6,844 bases of DNA, from NCBI GenBank assembly GCA_047618505.1, contig JBLHLB010000224.1, positions 1 through 6,844 on the forward strand. Reading direction: 5' to 3'. This document shows positions 6,348 to 6,844 of this stretch, in pieces; the first letter of the stretch is position 1, and every line of letters starts with the position of its first letter. The notes beneath the pieces were generated by a model. The model was not told where the DNA came from. It saw only the letters and a list, made by a program, of their open reading frames with translations, and did not search any database. A program made the translations under genes and the position numbers. This DNA comes from JBLHLB01 sp047618505. Lineage in GTDB: Bacteria; Planctomycetota; UBA1135; GCA-002686595.

Positions 6348-6388
6348 TGCCTGGCGGGGTCCGGACCCCCGGCCGCTGACGCCAGGCA
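6348..6388 (+). promoter_or_regulatory. Nested hairpin in the leader of the ECF sigma gene
   Basis: TGCCTGGCG (6348-6356) pairs perfectly with CGCCAGGCA (6380-6388). Between the arms lies a perfect 14-nt palindrome, GGGGTCCGGACCCC (6356-6369, sharing one base with the outer arm), and CGGCCG (6370-6375). The 3' arm ends on the first A of the AAGGAG ribosome binding site, so folding could limit ribosome access. As DNA, the inner palindrome could instead be a dimer binding site. Confidence 0.55.
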
Positions 6389-6393
6389 AGGAG
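6388..6393 (+). promoter_or_regulatory. Strong Shine-Dalgarno site of the ECF sigma gene
   Basis: AAGGAG sits 6 nt before ATG 6400 and fixes that start. It is the only clearly canonical ribosome binding site in the window. Confidence 0.85.
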
Positions 6394-6399
6394 ACCAGC

Positions 6400-6844
6400 A
6401 TGAAGATCCAAGCCACAGAATTCGATCCGATCCCCACCTCCCCCCCGGATGCCTTCCCGATTCTGGAGACCCCGCTCGCCGAAGCCGACCTCGCCAGCCC
6501 TGACTTCCGCCAGCTCCTGCACGACCAGGACGAGCAAGCGCTCGCCGCCCTCTTTGACAACTACTTTGGACAGGTCTACAGCTACGTGCGCCGCCTTGTG
6601 CGAGACGAGACCTTGACGGAGGATCTGACCCAGGACGTTTTCTTCCACGTCTATAGGGCCCTGCCCTCCTATGACCCGAGCCGACCCTTTGAGCCGTGGA
6701 TGTACACCATCGCGGCTAACAAGGTCCGCGACCACTGGCGCAAGCGTGCCCGGCGCAAGACGGACCAGGACCGCGCCATCGATGGGGGACTTGAGGAAGT
6801 CCTCCCCTCAGATGCACCGTCGCCGGACTTCAACCTACAGCAGA
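6400..6844 (+). CDS. ECF-type RNA polymerase sigma factor, N-terminal part (3' truncated by window)
   Basis: The frame is open from ATG 6400 to the window end and gives 148 residues with no stop. ECF (group 4 sigma-70) factors direct RNA polymerase to specific promoters. Sigma region 2 is clear: LFDNYFGQVYSYVRRLV (51-67), then ED-LTQDVFFHVYRAL (74-88), where core polymerase is contacted, and PFEPWMYTIAANKVRDHWRKRAR (96-118), where the -10 element is recognised. A linker rich in acidic residues and proline follows. Region 4 would lie beyond the window. About 45 residues precede region 2, slightly longer than minimal ECF factors. The start is supported by AAGGAG at ideal spacing. It is divergent from the MarR-led cluster. 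No anti-sigma factor is visible, as it would lie downstream. Confidence 0.93.
   Translation, partial: MKIQATEFDPIPTSPPDAFPILETPLAEADLASPDFRQLLHDQDEQALAALFDNYFGQVYSYVRRLVRDETLTEDLTQDVFFHVYRALPSYDPSRPFEPWMYTIAANKVRDHWRKRARRKTDQDRAIDGGLEEVLPSDAPSPDFNLQQ

Larger units (their letters stand above)
6117..6399. promoter_or_regulatory. Divergent intergenic region between the MarR regulator and ECF sigma genes
   Basis: These 283 bp should hold promoters for both the minus-strand redox cluster and the plus-strand sigma factor. The part around 6200-6330 is noticeably richer in A and T than the flanking genes. A possible plus-strand -35 is TTGAGA at 6275-6280, but no good -10 follows at normal spacing (TTTCAT at 6300-6305 is 19 nt away). 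No promoter is called firmly. I see no gene in it. Confidence 0.5.

Noticed and set aside
6334..6735. Minus-strand open frame opposite the ECF sigma gene
   Set aside because: The sense strand has sigma region 2 and a strong Shine-Dalgarno site. The antisense translation shows no family.
1..6844. tRNA/rRNA genes, CRISPR arrays, insertion sequences, riboswitches
   Set aside because: No cloverleaf-like segment, regularly spaced repeats, transposase motifs, terminal inverted repeats or known riboswitch cores were seen.

Overview
This is a GC-rich window from a bacterium. It is most likely a planctomycete, possibly of the Saltatorellus/Poly30 type. The main clue is the secreted cupredoxin (4758-5528, minus strand). 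Its region after the copper domain, with a 'RN..GG.NP' stretch and a closing '.L.G..L.TQ.....G..LTNA' block, resembles the tails of many exported proteins in that group. Weak or absent Shine-Dalgarno sites before most genes also fit. The phylum call rests on recall of family look-alikes, not on a search.

Layout: (1) 1-831, plus strand: the 3' part of an alpha-glucan (glycogen) phosphorylase, including its PLP lysine, followed by a good candidate terminator at 845-881. (2) 882-1129: non-coding stretch with one inverted repeat. (3) 1130-3108, plus strand: a two-gene unit made of a radical SAM enzyme that resembles the tetraether-lipid-synthase/MJ0619-like group in its C-terminal cysteine motifs, coupled through a GTGA overlap to a membrane-anchored DUF547 protein that appears cut short. 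(4) 3095-6116, minus strand: three closely spaced genes read MarR-type regulator, then blue-copper cupredoxin, then a polytopic NapH/NosR/CcoG-like polyferredoxin with a C-terminal TPR region. The polyferredoxin and DUF547 genes converge and share 14 bp at their 3' ends. (5) 6117-6399: a divergent intergenic region holding several palindromes. (6) 6400-6844, plus strand: the 5' part of an ECF sigma factor, preceded by a strong Shine-Dalgarno site and a nested hairpin.

How the genes may work together: the minus-strand trio looks like a regulated redox module, with a cysteine-rich MarR repressor controlling a membrane Fe-S electron-transfer protein and an exported copper electron carrier. No terminal oxidase or reductase is present in the window, so the physiological partner is unknown. 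The radical SAM/DUF547 pair has no assigned substrate. The phosphorylase and the ECF sigma factor appear to be unrelated neighbours.
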